Program-made: the position numbers and the translations under genes
Source: Thuidium tamariscinum
Taxonomy: Eukaryota; Streptophyta; Bryopsida; Hypnales; Thuidiaceae
DNA: 64,000 bases
Direction: 5' to 3'
NCBI GenBank assembly: GCA_947034885.2
Contig: OX344752.2
Span: 14,880,001-14,944,000 of the forward strand
In this document: positions 24,936 to 38,979 of the stretch, piece by piece
How the letters are laid out: every line of letters begins with the position of its first letter
Position numbering within the stretch: the stretch's first letter is position 1
The notes under the pieces: generated by a model
What the model was told of the DNA's origin: nothing
The model's input: only the letters and a program-made list of their open reading frames with translations
Databases searched by the model: none

Positions 24936-27900
24936 TTGGGGATAAGTGTATTCAGTTTTGTGACCCGAAATTGTTTTGGTTTGCAACAAGGGAAGCTGTC
25001 TGGTTTCACAAGCTGTCAATCATGGTTTGTGTGTATTTGTTGGCCATTAGCTTTTGACATAACATTCAATAGCAAAAGAGCAGACTACCTCATTCTCAAC
25101 AGAATGATGTGGAATATTTTATCCAAATGGATGAAATGATGTGAAATATTCCACATCATTTCGTCACAATCAGTAACTACTAATTTGCATTCTCATTTGT
25201 GCGAGTAGGCTTGTCAGAATATGCAGGTTCTAAAATGCAATTGGGCATGCCTAATTGGATGTTAATTGTCTCTGAGGCGAGTTAATTCAATTTAGTGAAC
25301 TAATATTGAACCAATTGTCAGGACTTTAGTGAAAGTGAAATTTAAAACCAAACTTGTCAGGGTGAAATTCTTCAATTTACTTTCGAGAGAGCAAAAGGTA
25401 GTCTGCTCTCCTGCTACTGAATGTTATGGAATTGTGCATGAAAGCTGAAAAAACTATTAGTCACATATGACTATCACAAGATGATATTTTTCTAGCCTGC
25501 TCATTTGCAACATTTTTTTTAAGGATGGAAATCGAGTTTTTATTTTTATTTTCAGTTTTGAAGACTATCAACACAATTCACTAGCACAAGAAAAATCAAA
25601 ATTCATAGTGCAAAAAATCAAACTTTGGGTAGTTCAAAATCCAACGATGCTACTATGTAGCATAAAGATGTAAGCATGTGAGCCTTGAGCATGTATATAA
25701 ACAAATATTGATGGTGATTGTGACATAAACACTTATAATTAAAGTATCTATAATATAGTTGCACTATAATTATAAAAAATTCTATACTATGGGTATGTAG
25801 TCATAGGCTTACACTTTTAGGATAACATAGTAGCAACCTTCATTCAAAATATGATAACCTAATGTAGAAATGTTCAATGCAAAGGGTATTTTTCACTTCT
25901 AATGCTAACATCCTCCAATCTATGAGGTTAAATTTCACATGAACTATACGGCATATGTTCTTAAGCAAGTTTGGTAAAAGATCCTTTAACTCAACGCCCA
26001 AATTTTCCGTTTTCTATTCTCTTGCTTCAATGCGATAGAAATGGTAGTTTTGAGTGAATTTTTTTTTTAAATTAATAAAATGAATTTTGAATTTTAGGGT
26101 TTAAAATTGCATGCAACCATACCTAGTTGTCAATAAAAAAAACATTGAGAATTGAAATACATTGAAGAATAAGGATTGGAAGAGACACCACATAAAAATG
26201 GACTTTAAACAACCTTATTATTGATTCTAATGATTCAAAGGGATCCTTCAAATTATTTTCTTGTAAATATAAGGAAAGACAAGAAAATATATGATATGTG
26301 GCTTTTAACATTTATGTAGAACAAGAATGGACACATTCATTCTTTCAATGAATAATTTCATGGCCCATGACCAATTGACCATAGTGATAGTCTTTGCACA
26401 TCAAGCTGAAGGTTGTAATGAATTTTATTGATTTGATGTGCACCAAATCACCATAAAACAAATGACCAACTTCTTACTCTCTATCCCACTTGATTAAAGT
26501 TTGAGGACCTAAGAAAATAAAATCCTCCAACAATAGGAATTTTTGTCTTCATTTGAAAACCTAAAAAATCTCAACTTCATCACTTTAACTTCGTTTCACC
26601 AAAATGCTCCAAAATTGTCATTTCTAATACATACACTAAAATTTAGGAAAAAAAACCATTTTTTGACACACGTAACCATTGTATCTTGTAGGAAGCTTGT
26701 TTGAAAAGATGTAAAAAAGATTTCAGAATTTTTCATCATGTAGATTGCAAGATATTAGTATTTGAATTAACAAAAATCATTTTTTTGGCTCTACAAATAA
26801 TTAGGCAACTACACTTCACAAGGTCACATTTGTATGAAAAATTTGTTGTTACTCTTTAAATTCATTTTTAAAGGCAAGTTGGCAACATGCTCAAAAAATC
26901 ATATATAGGAAAACATATAGGAAAAAAATAGAAAGTAGAAAGAAATAGAAAATGAGAAAAAAGGCTAAATTGTAAACAATTTATTTATGGGATTGAAAAA
27001 AGCTAATTCCAATGGGTTAAAATGTTGTAATAAGCAATCTACACCTATTGTTTTTATTTATTTTTCAAAAATTACAAAAAATTTAATCAAGTAAAGAATT
27101 TAAAACTTTTATTTGTCCTATAAAGATTCCATAACTAGTCACAAACTAAACTCTTCATAACTTTTGACTCATTGATCAAAATCAAATTATTCAAAGCTTT
27201 CCACTTAGGTTAAAATATAATAAATCAATTTCTATTTTTTATTTTATATTTTTTAGAAACTTCAAGAAGTTTTCTTTCCTGCCCGAATCGCCTCCCAAGT
27301 AAAGAAAGTGACATATCATGCCATAACCTTTTAACCAGGGAGTCAAAAGCTATGAAAGTTGTTGCGCCTTAAAGCTACTCCTTAGGTGCATATTGTGTGA
27401 AAATTTCAAAAAATAAAAATAAAATTTCCATTCCTAGCAAGCTACCCAAAATTTCTATGTTGCCTGAAAATGCAATTTGGGCATTTAGAGATTAAATCTA
27501 CATGACAATCAAACTAAATAAATAATCATAATTATAGTCAAGGAAATAGAGAAGTTAAAACAATTTCATGCCAATCCACAACTTTTGAATATGTCAAATA
27601 CACTAGCACATAGTTGATCAATTACACTATTGAAGTGCATCCATTTGACTATTTTTCTTGAAATGCACTAGTTCATTGGTGCAAAGCATCAACAATTACA
27701 AATTGACATCCATATAAGCTTAGATCCCAAGCAACTCTAACCTAGTTGGTGCATCATTTGTCATTGAATGTGAATTGGATCTTGTATTAGAGATGTGAGC
27801 AACTATGTCTAAGCCCCTCTATTAGAATATCGTTTCAACTAGTAGGCAAATTCAATTACATCCATTAAGTGCCATGTCTAATAGTACATAGTACATGTCA

Positions 27901-29850
27901 AGTGCAATAGTACGTCATAGAAATTGAGCCTCAGCAATTGATAATATGAACTGTATAATCTAGATCATATGCCAAATAGATTCAACCTCCAATACATAAA
28001 TTATCCCTCAATATAAATGGTTCTATGCACTCTACATCTAATGAATAATTAGCATAGATGGACACCAACACATCCAATTATCCTCGGATAGCAAGTCTGT
28101 TTTGAAAAGCACTAATTTAACATTGCTACATCTTTTTCTCATCCAATTATGAGGACTTGTATCTTGATTTCTTTTAAAGAAACAAATGTTGATTTGGAAT
28201 TAAGAATTAGTTTCTAGCATGGAGTATGAATTAAATGGGCTTAGAATATTTGAGTTCTACATTAGGTTTGTGCTTTGACAAAAATGGGTTTGCACAAACC
28301 TCCCATGTACCATTTAGTCCATCATAATGACTTCTTTTTGTAATGAACCCCCAAAGTACAAACTTTAGGTATGTAGACAATTGCCAAGTTGGGACTATTC
28401 TTAAAACACATCCATTGTCCAATGCTCAAAATCTTCTATATAACATCATGTACCACCACTCCACTATAATCTACTTCAAACATCCCAAGCTTCAAAAAAT
28501 ATTGCCTACAAGTGTGAAAAGTTAGGTTCCTTTATCTACATGATGGACACAATTTACAAGTTTAACTACTACAATAGCTAAAAAGGCAATTGCTATTCAA
28601 AATCAATGTGCCATTACTACCTTAATTCCAAATCTAACATACTTCCTACTAAAAGTATTTGTAGTCAATCCTCTACCACAAATCCTCTAGATTTGCACTT
28701 ATGCAATAAGAGAGGAAAATTGGAATAGCACAAATTTTGTAGTAACACCTACTTCTTTATACATTTTTTTTTGTAGAGAGGTGATATAATGATTAGTCTT
28801 AGTAGAAAACAAGCAAGAAAGAAAGAAATTCCAAACTCCATAGAGAACTCTATAAAGAAACTCCATAGAATTTGAACTCCCTCAAATTTGTTGAGACAAT
28901 TTTGTTCCCCCCTTAGTACTCCTACCCAAATTTGGAAAACCTTGTGTCCTACACCAATAAAGGATGCTCGTGAAACCAAGTCCTATATATTAAAACAAGC
29001 TAGCAGTTTTTACTTTTGAAAGAAGATTTCTATTGGGAACACGAAGGACCTTTATGATTATCACACTTGTTAATTAAAGCAAATTCATTACCATAGTTTA
29101 AGTTGAGTACCTACTACATAAAAGTGTACATTCTTTAAGGTTCATTTGAAAAATAGATTTAGAATTTGTGATTCTTATCAAATATTGTCATTGGTCAATA
29201 ATTCATAATATCATATTAAATTTGAACTTTTGTTGTTGCTTTTGGATTGTGAGTTTGTGACTCTTGCTCCAAACAATGATTTTCTTTAAAATTTCACTGA
29301 AGAGACTTTTCAGGCCTCTAAGAGACCATTTCAGCCTTGTTCCCTAGTTTGTGAACTAGTCAGATTAAATAATGATTATAAAATAAGATAAAAATAATAG
29401 AAATAAAAACTTAAAAAACTTAAACGAAAAAATATATATACTTCTAAAAAATTTAAAATTATTTAAATATTAATTAAATATTATTATCTGATGTGGCAAT
29501 CTCTTGGCCACCTCAGATCGCCTTTGTGGCAACTTTTAGTGAGTTCCCACAATCCAGGAACTTGAGGTCTTTTACACTAGTTGAAAATCCTCTTATGGGC
29601 TATCTTCTTACATTGTTCTCACACAATTTAAAACAATTTAACAAAAAGAACAAAGATTCTATAGTGTAAAGTGTGATGTGGACTACTTCATTAGAGAAAC
29701 TCCAAACTTTAAACAAATGCAAGTATAGATATTGGAAAAAAATTCTATTAAACAATGTAGAAGCCTTGTAAGAAGATTCATTAAAATAAATCAAATCTAA
29801 AAAGGGCATAGTTGATGTGAATTTTTAACAATCAAATTCTATCCCTACAT
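24936..29850 (+). repeat. Long dispersed repeat, copy B
   Basis: Much of this region aligns with 56,460-60,260: 24,955-25,035 with 56,480-56,585, and 25,431-28,500 with 56,946-59,165 ('TCACATATGACTATCACA', 'CATGGCCCATGAC', 'GGTTTGCACAAGCC'). About 390 bp (25,060-25,430) and about 900 bp (26,589-27,493) present here are absent from the other copy. The part from 27,990 also matches 39,060-39,960. No ORF of note. Confidence 0.75.
26589..27493. repeat. Segment present in copy B, missing from copy D
   Basis: The other copy passes directly from 'CATCACTTTAA' to 'ATCTAGGTGACAATC' at about 58,097, whereas here about 900 bp lie between. It has no coding potential. I see no clear inverted ends, so it may be an insertion here or a deletion in the other copy. 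Confidence 0.55.
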
Positions 29851-30349
29851 CTACTCTTATAGCCTAGATTTTCATGAAACCATCTATAGACTTTTATTGA
29901 AGTGTCCTAAAAAAACGTCTTTAAACTATTAGCTTAGTTATCAATGATTTTTTTATTGTAGATTTTGTTAGATTTCAGTTTCAAGTCTACCTATTAAAGA
30001 ACTTCAATGATGTAGAGAGTTGCTACTTTGAAAATTCATAGAAAATATGTGCCACATCTAGAAAATCTTTTTGCTTCCATTCATGGTTTTCAATTACTAA
30101 TATAATGAAAATATCACTTTTATTAAAAGATGCCTTCAACTATATTGAATATTTTATTTTAACAATTTGTCTTTGTCAACCACTTGATATACTTTCACAT
30201 TTGTAATTTTAGAAAAATGAAATATATACTCTAAAAACACCAAATCTAACCATTAGATAGGACAACAACTTCTTAAAGTATCTCCACAAAGTAGGATGAC
30301 TTTTATGCAAGCAGTCACAAGAAATAAAACTGATTTCTGTTCTTCGTCT
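29851..30349. other. AT-rich intergenic DNA
   Basis: Weakly similar to 56,290-56,450 ('GCTACTTTGAAAATTCA' versus 'CCACTTTGAAAATTCA'). No gene seen. Confidence 0.45.
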
Positions 30350-30678
30350 AAGGTAAAAGGCTCTAAAATGGAGTGGGCATTAAAATGGTGGCCTATCTTA
30401 AATGTACAACATTTGTACATGTTGCTTTTTCATAGCCTTCAGCAATGTACTGAGAGTGTACATTTTAGCTAGGGCACCATTTTAGAGCCCTATGCCCTTT
30501 CAACTTCAAAAATTGATAACTAATTCAAAAAAGCTCCAAAATATATGAAACGACTTGGGTTAGATGTCAATTCCACTTGTCTTTCTAGGAAAAAATACTG
30601 CAAATTATTTCAAGATGTTTCACCTCCCCAAAATACAGTTTCAGCCCTTAGATGGTCCATTATAGGACCTTCTACCTT
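30350..30678 (+). mobile_element. MITE, AAGGTA..GGCTCTAAAATGG family, copy 1
   Basis: A 329-bp element starts AAGGTAAAAGGCTCTAAAAT and ends with a near-perfect inverse (..ATTATAGGACCTTCTACCTT). A second copy lies at 56,586-56,914 in reverse orientation, with the shared 'GCCTTCAGCAATGTACTG' core. No transposase. A clear target duplication is not visible. Confidence 0.75.
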
Positions 30679-32625
30679 AGAATTTGAATGTCTGCGCAAA
30701 CCGAATGTCCAAGAGACACCAGTTGGATGAAAATCATTCATCTCTCCGTTAAAGTTCATTTAAGATTCATCTAAAGACCACTGAGACTTTGTCCAGTTCG
30801 CAAGCAAAGGGTGCTCCTTCCTTCGAAACAATACGTGCGGTTCCTCCAGATCCGCCATCGTCGTGGACTCCGGAGCAATTTTCTTGAGAATTTGGCTCGA
30901 CATGCTGAGATTTCAAGCTCTTAATTTCTAGAGATGCTTATCGAAACCTACATGGATCTAGATTTCCTTTCGTTTTTTTGTTTTTTTTCCCATTCACAGT
31001 ATTGAAACGGAGTTCATGGCGTAGGATTTCTGAATCGGTTTCTTCTTCGGGACTTTGAGACCTTAAGAACGTTAAGCAACGTTTCATTAGCACGTTTGCA
31101 GTTCGAAGCTTTAGAATTCGGTATCCAGTTTGGTGGATGCGTGTTTCTTGGACGAATAAGTAGTACCGACAATTACATCTTGCAAGAGCAAACCCTCAAG
31201 TTGGCGGCTCTACTGAAGCAGGAACGACGACGAAAGCGTTCTGAAGGTCCAGTGAACACAATCTGAGCGTCGACGTTCGCGGTTTCTGTAACTGGTGGTA
31301 CAAGCGACGTCCGAATTGTAAAGGTAAGATCAAGCCATAGCCTGAGATCGCAGTGTCGTAAATGAATTGGACATGGCCGCAAGTTAGGGTTAGAGTTTAG
31401 GGCGTCGTGATGCAGCAGGAACTTGTCTTGGGTGGCACGGAGAGCAACATCTACCGACACATGCTGCTTACAGTTTTTGCGTTTCGTTTGTGTTGTGCAA
31501 ACCCTCGGTGACGTATGAAAATTGACGTTTGCAGACACAGTTTCAGTGCTCACCTCCCAGTGAAGGCACGGCTCTTTGATAGATGCGCTGTGAGCACAAT
31601 TTCGACCTCGCAGCTCCATTTCTGGAAGCTGTGGTGAGTTCTCCGTTTGTATGATTGACGGCATGTTTAACTTAGTTTATTGCGTCTCTCACTCCACTTA
31701 GTTGCGTGTAATCCGCTTTGTGTCAGTAGTGAGTGTGACTTCGATTTGCAGAGAGACAGAATTTGTAAGATATTTGTAAGAGACCTTTTCTGAGCTTCTT
31801 GCAGATTGCTCAAAACGAAACAAAAAACCCATGTTTTGATTAGCTTTACCAATTTTTTCAAATTTGTAACTGCGTAAATTTGGACTCAACATGTTATGGA
31901 TTACATAGGGGAAGAAAACACACAGTATCACCTATGGATTGAGAGATTATAATGTTTGATTGAGAGAATGTCCAAACTGTGAAGTCTTCCAATCCACAAT
32001 TTATATGTCAACTTTAAAATGTAGGTCATGAACAAAATTAGACACGATAGGATATATTATATACGATATTCATGAAGTTATGAACAATTTTTGGAGCAAT
32101 TTCTAATGCAAGGGTAGACATCACTTCCACAATCTTGAAATCATATCTGTATGTTGTGCTATGATGTTGCGTCTGAACACGTATCCATGGTTTGCGGAGA
32201 TCGAGAACTCTTACGAGAAAGTGACACATTTTTTTTCCTGTAAGTTTTGGCTTTGCTGTTCAGAGGTGTGTGGTTCGTGGATGTCAATGTGCTTGCTGAA
32301 GTAATGATCCAAAGGAAATAAAAACATCAAGGTGGGGATTTTATTTCGAGATGGCAGGTTTGAGTGACTTTGGCAAAGTTTTGTGTAAGTATATGAAATT
32401 GAAGTCTAGTGTTGACCAAGATTGAAGGAAGAACTAGCAAATTCCCAACTTCGTGAGAGCATGGTACTGAACTCAAGGCTCTACTACAATACGGAACGTT
32501 GCACTCAACTCATATAGAAGCATTAGTATGAGAGGGAATTCTGAGAAAAATTGATAGTTGTAAGATTGAGTTTTATGACCATAATTAAATGCTAAACCGT
32601 GGTATGTTGGATAATGTACTTGTAG
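30679..32625. other. GC-richer block upstream of the receptor pseudogene
   Basis: Base composition rises between about 30,780 and 31,700 relative to the AT-rich surroundings, as around a promoter or 5' exon. A minus-strand ORF of 163 codons (31,173-31,664) lies here but has no recognisable domain, and I do not accept it as a gene. This region most likely held the promoter and 5' part of the receptor gene; that is inference from position. Confidence 0.35.
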
Positions 32626-35600
32626 GGATGCAATGAAGCGCAAAACACTCGATGTTGAGGATAGTCTATACATTGCTACTGGTCCTAGGTAATATCCTAC
32701 CCTACAACTCTTCAGGTTTTCTTCAACTAAAGATCCTATTCTCACTCCAAGTATGACACTTTTGTTCTTGTTTATTATTGTAGAGCTCAAAATGTCTATA
32801 CTTTATGATTATGTCTTTATTCTTCTAGAATTCAACGTCAACCAAGTGTGGAGAGATTTTGTTGCTTTATAGTTCAAGTGAAGTCAACAATGGTGATCCA
32901 GTTTTAGAGCCCAAGCACAAGATCTTTCTTAGCCATAGTGGAGCTCAAAAAGAATTTGTACATCACTTATATGCAGCCTTGGTGGTACATTGTCACTATC
33001 CCTTTTTTGATAGATGTCCTGAGAGTTTGCCCAAGGGTAAGAAGTTTCCAGACTTGATAGTCAAGGCTACTCGACAATGCCAACTATTTGTTGTGGTCAT
33101 ATCAAAGGAGTATTTTATGTCCAAGTGGCCCATGATTGAACTCAATGCATTTGTCAAAGCTACGAAGTCAAATAAGAATCAAGCCATACTTCCTTTATTT
33201 TATGGTCTTTCTGTGAGCGAGTTGAAGGATGAAAAGAGGAGGCAAAGATGGTTTGAAACATGGGAGACATTTGCAAGGGAGGATTCCCAAGCACGTATAA
33301 AGGTTGATGATTGGAGGTATGCACTTGATGAGCTTACAAAGTTCAATGGCTTACCATATGATCGAGAATTGAAGGATGTTGTGGAGTATGAGAATGGAAT
33401 TGTGTCCCACATTGATAAATTAGTGTTACCAGACATCAAGTGCCAGGATTCCCATGTTCAAGGCAATGCACATGAGGTATGGTCCATATAATTTTGTTTG
33501 TTGTGTTTTTTTGGTTCTTACTTTTTGCTTTGATGTAGGATTAGTTACATGTCCGTTCAAACTCTTTTCATTAAGTTGTGTGCAATGTTGAAGGATGTCA
33601 ATGTTGGTTGATCATTTCTTCTATTTTTGGGACATTTGGTTAGACTATTGGACCAAATTGATTTACTTTTGTGATTGTTGGATATCTAGGTTGTTATTGA
33701 GAAGATGAAGCAAGTTCAAGCTTCTAAATCAAATCAAGTAAAAGTGTTTGGGTTGTATGGAGTCGGTGGTATTGGTAAGACCACGACTTGCCAATCATTG
33801 TGCAATGAACTTTCAAGTGTTTTTGAAGGGAGGGCATGCCATATTGAATTTGATAGCCCATCATCAAATTTCAAGGAGTTATTGCAAAAAGTGTTGATCA
33901 AATTGACAAGCAAAAGTCGAGAAGTTGTTCAGCAATTGAATGAAGGAGAAGTAAGTGGTGAAAAATTTACATTTATATTATGGTTCTTGGTCATCCATGT
34001 AAATTTTATTCGTTTTGGTTTTGAATAGTTTGTTGAAGGTTATGTGGATTTTGGTATTATATCCCCTATCTTCCTATGAATTTAACCAATGTTATTATGA
34101 CACATTGGCTTTTAGTCCTTAGTATTACATCCAATGTTAAAACTAAGGCAATGTACACTCGATTAAAATGATTAGTCCAAAGTGATATTTCACTTTGCAT
34201 GATATGAAGGCAATATTGGCATCGGCATTCACTTACATTCAACTATTAGAGTTATATCTCCTTATGATTGTGTGGCTGATGTGTTTGTAGTGCAAGCATG
34301 TTCTATACGAAAATCTTATGAAGCAAAAGACTTTTTTGACTATTGATAATGTATGGGACAATGCCAAGTCAATCAAGCAAGCCCTAGTGTTTTTGCGAGC
34401 TCCTTTCCATCTAGACAGTTTAGTGCTTGTGACTACTTGAGCTCAAAGGACTTTGGAGCTTTTGGGAGTAGATGGAGGTGCATGCCTTGAGATGCCTGAA
34501 CTTGCACAAGGAGATGCAACAAAACTATTCTTACACTATGCCTCAAATGGACAACAATTTACAAGTGAAGAAGATATGAGTTTCATCGACTTGTGTGTTA
34601 AAAGGTGTTATTTTTCCAAAGGTGGTGGAGCAGGTTACCATTACCACCCATTGGCATTGGAGGCTTTGGGTAGGCAACTTGGTTGTCATGGAAAAAATCC
34701 CATTGAATGGATAGAAATCTTACCTTCATTGCGAAATTTCAATGCATTTTCAAGGCCAAATGAAGTTTTTGATGTCTTGAGAATTAGTTTTGACCTACTC
34801 CAACCAATGGAACAAGCCTTGTTTATGGATGTGGGCATCTTTCTTCGTTACTTATGTAGATTTGCCCATGAAGACTTCAATTGCATATTATGGTCAGAGC
34901 ATCTATGTGCTCTATATAAGCAAGATGATCGGCAAATGCAAAGTTTGGTATATTATCACTTTTATTCAATATTCATTAAGCTTTTGATGTGGAAAAGCAT
35001 CATTTTGCACATCATGAATAAGTTATTAGGATGTAGTTGTATGAATGATTTCATGTTTCAACACTTGCTTTTAGGGTTCCATGTTTGTTCCTTTGTCAAT
35101 TTTTAACTTCCCAAGTGTTGGTTTGCATTGTGGATTTTGTCAAGATTAGATGGTGGATGATTGAGTTTTTTGATGTAAAAATTGTTGTTTTATTGAACTT
35201 GCAGTTGAATGGCTTGAAAGGAAAAGGTTTGTTGCAAGATGCGAATTTGTCATTGGGGAAGTTAAGCATGCACGATTTGTATCAAGTATTAGGAATCGAA
35301 GATGGATGTATATAGATATCCATGATGGGGATCTTTCAAAGCTTGAGGTTACACCTGCTGGTGGATGTTGGGAGAATTTGAAACGACTTTGGATAATTGA
35401 ATCTTATGATCCTATCCTTTCTTCTATTGAAAATTTTGCGGGTATTGAATGGCAGTACTTTTTGAATGTTTTGGTATTACGACTTCATGATTTGAGCTTT
35501 ATAAAGGGAACATTGAATTTGAAGGGCATGAAGTGTTTACGAAGCTTGCAAGTGTTTAATTTATCAAGTGTTGAAAGACTTGAAGGCCTTGAAGGATTGA

Positions 35601-36586
35601 CAAACCTCATTCTTTTTGACTGGGATTCAGATGGAAAACTTGATCCTTATGTGACAAGATTGACCGAACCTCTAGCTATTGTTCAAGCTATTGTGGGACA
35701 ATTTCCAAGATCCCTCAAGTATCTACACATACGTGGTAAGTGTGTGTTGTTAAGCACGGATTTTCTTGCTCAATGCACCAACCTATGCAAGCTCACATTG
35801 GAAAATATGAAAGTTGGTGTACAATTGAATTTGAACAATTATGTAGCTTTGAAGCATGTGGCACTTGAATGTAATAAGGACTTGCAAACCTTGTTGTTAC
35901 CCTCTACAAGAATGGGATCTAGACTACGATTCCTTCATATAAGAGAGTGCTTCCAATTGATTGATATTCAAGGATTAGATCAGCTTGTTTACCTAGAGCA
36001 CTTAGACAAAAACCTTCGTGCTCAGAAGAAAGTGCTCGATTTGGTATCCTTCACCAAATTGCAAGTTTTGCACGCTCGTGGAAGACGGGATTCTATTGAA
36101 CTTTACATTCCACACCAGCTTCAAGAATTTCATCATACAAATAGTAGTACAATCAAGGCCCCAAATCTTAGTGGATTCAACTAGTTACAAGTTTTGGACC
36201 TTAGTTGTAATCACAACTTGGCTTGCATGTCTGAAATAGGAGATTTGCCCGCATTGCGGTCCCTCAATCTCCATGAATGTACGCATCTGCGGCGGTTGCC
36301 AAACTTGGATAAATCGAGAAACCTTGAGAAACTTAGCATCCTTTATTGTGATACCCTAGAGCTTCATGAGGAAGACATTCGGACATTGGCCACGTTGCCA
36401 TCGCTGTACCCTGTGCGCTATTCTTCCTCTCGTGCGAGGTGGGGATTCAAGTTGGACTTTATTGGGCGGAAGGCGTTTCGATACAGAAAAACTTTCGTTC
36501 CTCGTCATATTCAGCTGGTGGACGTGCGGAAGGAGGAGGAAGAGTTTGGGCAGCCTCCAATCAAACTTCGTGAGCTTTGCTATTGA
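32626..36586 (+). pseudogene. TIR-NB-LRR immune receptor pseudogene (seedless-plant type TIR)
   Basis: Exons inferred: possible 32,626-32,688, then 32,829-33,476 (TIR), 33,690-33,950 (P-loop), 34,291-34,948 (rest of NB-ARC) and 35,206-36,586 (MHDL and LRRs), all with GT..AG ends. Motifs: TIR 'KIFLSHSGAQKEFVHHL', 'FFDRCPESLPKGKKFP', 'SKWPMIEL'; P-loop 'GVGGIGKTTTC'; kinase-2 'TFLTIDNVWD'; RNBS-B 'LVLVTT*AQRTL'; 'HPLALEALGRQL'; 'MHDLYQ'; then leucine-rich repeats with short sheets ('LQVLDLS', 'LRSLNLHEC'). Lesions: TGA at 34,438-34,440 in place of the RNBS-B arginine (CGA to TGA), a frameshift near 35,290 just after MHDL, and TAG at 36,182-36,184. The TIR frame has no nearby ATG; an upstream exon starting ATGAAGCGC (32,633) has good splice sites but joins one base out of frame. 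The family normally detects pathogens in the cytosol and acts through TIR NADase activity. Confidence 0.93.
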
Positions 36587-38979
36587 GATTCATTTCTAGA
36601 AGTTTCAACCTCTAGTAATTGTGGAGTCTAATCGCAGGATATTTGATAGTGAGGATATTTGGTAGTGTTGCGAGTCACGATATGTCACACTTGATTCAGC
36701 TTCAGAAGAGTTGCTAGTTGAAGTTTCGGACATCCGTCGTGAATGCTTAGTTTCATTTTCGGGCATGATTTCATGAACGTGGGTCGAAGATGGATACCCT
36801 GCACTTTTGTACCGGTTGTTCACTTCTCAATCACAACCTTTGATCTTCATGATTTAAGGGTGTAGTAAGCAAGTTGAGAGAAAAGAAGGTTATGAGTTTT
36901 AACTTGTGATGACAATGGTGAAAGGTAGCCCATGACATAGAGCCATGTTAGTGTTGAAAAGTAAACAACCGGTTATGTAACTTGAAAGTTGAGGAAACAT
37001 CACTCTATCCATGAGTTACAATTCAGATGATTATCTTCCATCACCTCAATACAAATGTTCAATTACCCCTAAATGTAGAGGCACCTAAATCTGGTATTTG
37101 CCAAACTTTGAAGTTAAATAAAATCCAATCAAATTGCTCTTTTTAGTAGATTATATTTTTTTAAACTTCTTTTTGAAGTCTAGTTTTAGCATCAAAATTT
37201 TGAATTTGAAAATGATTGGTTATAATTTTTCTATACAAGATTTTGTGTGAGGTAGTCCATTGCAATCTTGACTTTCTGTAGTGTTGAGGGCTCTTGGGAA
37301 TGGGTCTCACATACATTAGAGTTTAATCTCTAAACACCTCGAGGGGCAAAAAGTGTCCTATAGTCTAGAAGTCCAATTTAAAGGGCTACAACTTTTCCAA
37401 TGTTCAAATTCAATAAAACTTGTTGGAAGAATTGCGCATATTAGTCTAGTTTGTGTGGTAAAATTTTCATTTCAATCCAAGATATAATTGCTTTGAAAGC
37501 CAATCAAAGGTTCAATTTGAATTCACCAAATTGCAATTGATGGATGCAACTTCAAGGGCTTGTACTTCCTACATCCAATGTTTGTTTCAATAAAATATGT
37601 GGTGTTAAGTTCTTCTAGAAATCTTGTTATTGTGGTCAAATTTTCATTGCAATCCAAATTATTTTGAATGTTTGGGAGAAATTTGAAGTTCAAAAATCAC
37701 ACATTTTTGGACTATAGTAAACTTTGGTGGCTTGTTTTTTCTTCATACAATGTCCATTTCCAATTAAAAAAATTTGGAAATAGTTGCACATGCTAGTCTA
37801 GTTTGTGTATCTAATTTCATATCAATCCAAGAAGTTATGAGTGATGAAGAAGCATTTTAGTGGAAGGAGGTTTAGCCCTAAATGTGATTTTTGCAACCAT
37901 TTTCTAATTTTTCAAAGCTATTTTGCAAATACAATGAATCAATTGAATCATATTTTCTTTCACCAATGTCTTTGTATGCTAGTTTAGAATCACTTTGTAG
38001 TCCAAATTGTTTTCACTTGAATAGGTTTAAAAATCAAATATGACCTTCAACTTTGTTTTTTCAAAAATTTCACCATCCCTTTTCAACACTGAAACATTAT
38101 AATTTCCTCTCAATATATGTGACCAAATGACTCCAAATTTGATACATGTCATCTACAAAATGTACATTACAAATCCGGATTACAAAATTGTATGGTTGAG
38201 ATTTGCATACCTTAATGACATTTACACCTATAACACTTCAAAAGCAATTGCATTTTCAACCTTCGGAGGCCTAAGGCCTCAAGGCGTTAAAGAAAAAATA
38301 ACATTAGAAATTAATTTAAAAAAATTAGAGAGGAGATATTGAGAAGCCACAAATTGAATGGGGTAATGCACATTAGGCCCTTTAACCTCATTTTTTTTTG
38401 GTGACCAACTTTTCAGGTTTGACATGTGAAAAGAGGATTAGAAGACTGCAACTCACTTTTGCAATTTTGACACCCTCATGATCAAACATTGTAATCTTTC
38501 AATCCACATGGGATATTGTTGGATTTTCTTTTCCTATATAGTCTCTAATATGTCCAGTTTTAATTTGAACAATTACATTTTTTTTAAAATCGATAAAGCA
38601 TATCAAAATGTTGGCTATTAGTTCAATGTAGAACAATTTCCAAAAAGCTCAAAAAAGGCTTTTGGCATTTTGGGGGAACCTCAAAATAATCAAAACCTGA
38701 ATTACACTTTCATAAGGCCATTGTGCCTTCACGAAAAACCCTAACTGATCCTTCCCAGTTGATCCCCAGAGAACCATCGAAGCATTTCTTGAGCATCTAT
38801 GTGCTCATTATTTCAATTTTTCATTCCACTGTTCATCATTTTTTTGAATATGGAGTTGGCTGCATTCTGTGCAATACGTACTGTGACACAAACTTGCTCT
38901 CCAAAAATGCAGGTTCATGGTTGGAAAATGAACGTGACTTGAGTGATCAGGTTGGAAAATAAAATAGTTGAAACTGGGT
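36587..38979. other. AT-rich intergenic DNA downstream of the receptor pseudogene
   Basis: No ORF with a domain, no RNA gene and no clear element boundaries seen in about 2.4 kb. Confidence 0.5.

Noticed and set aside
31173-31664. Minus-strand 163-codon ORF as a gene
   Set aside because: No domain, no splice context; lies in a GC-richer block where long chance ORFs are more likely.
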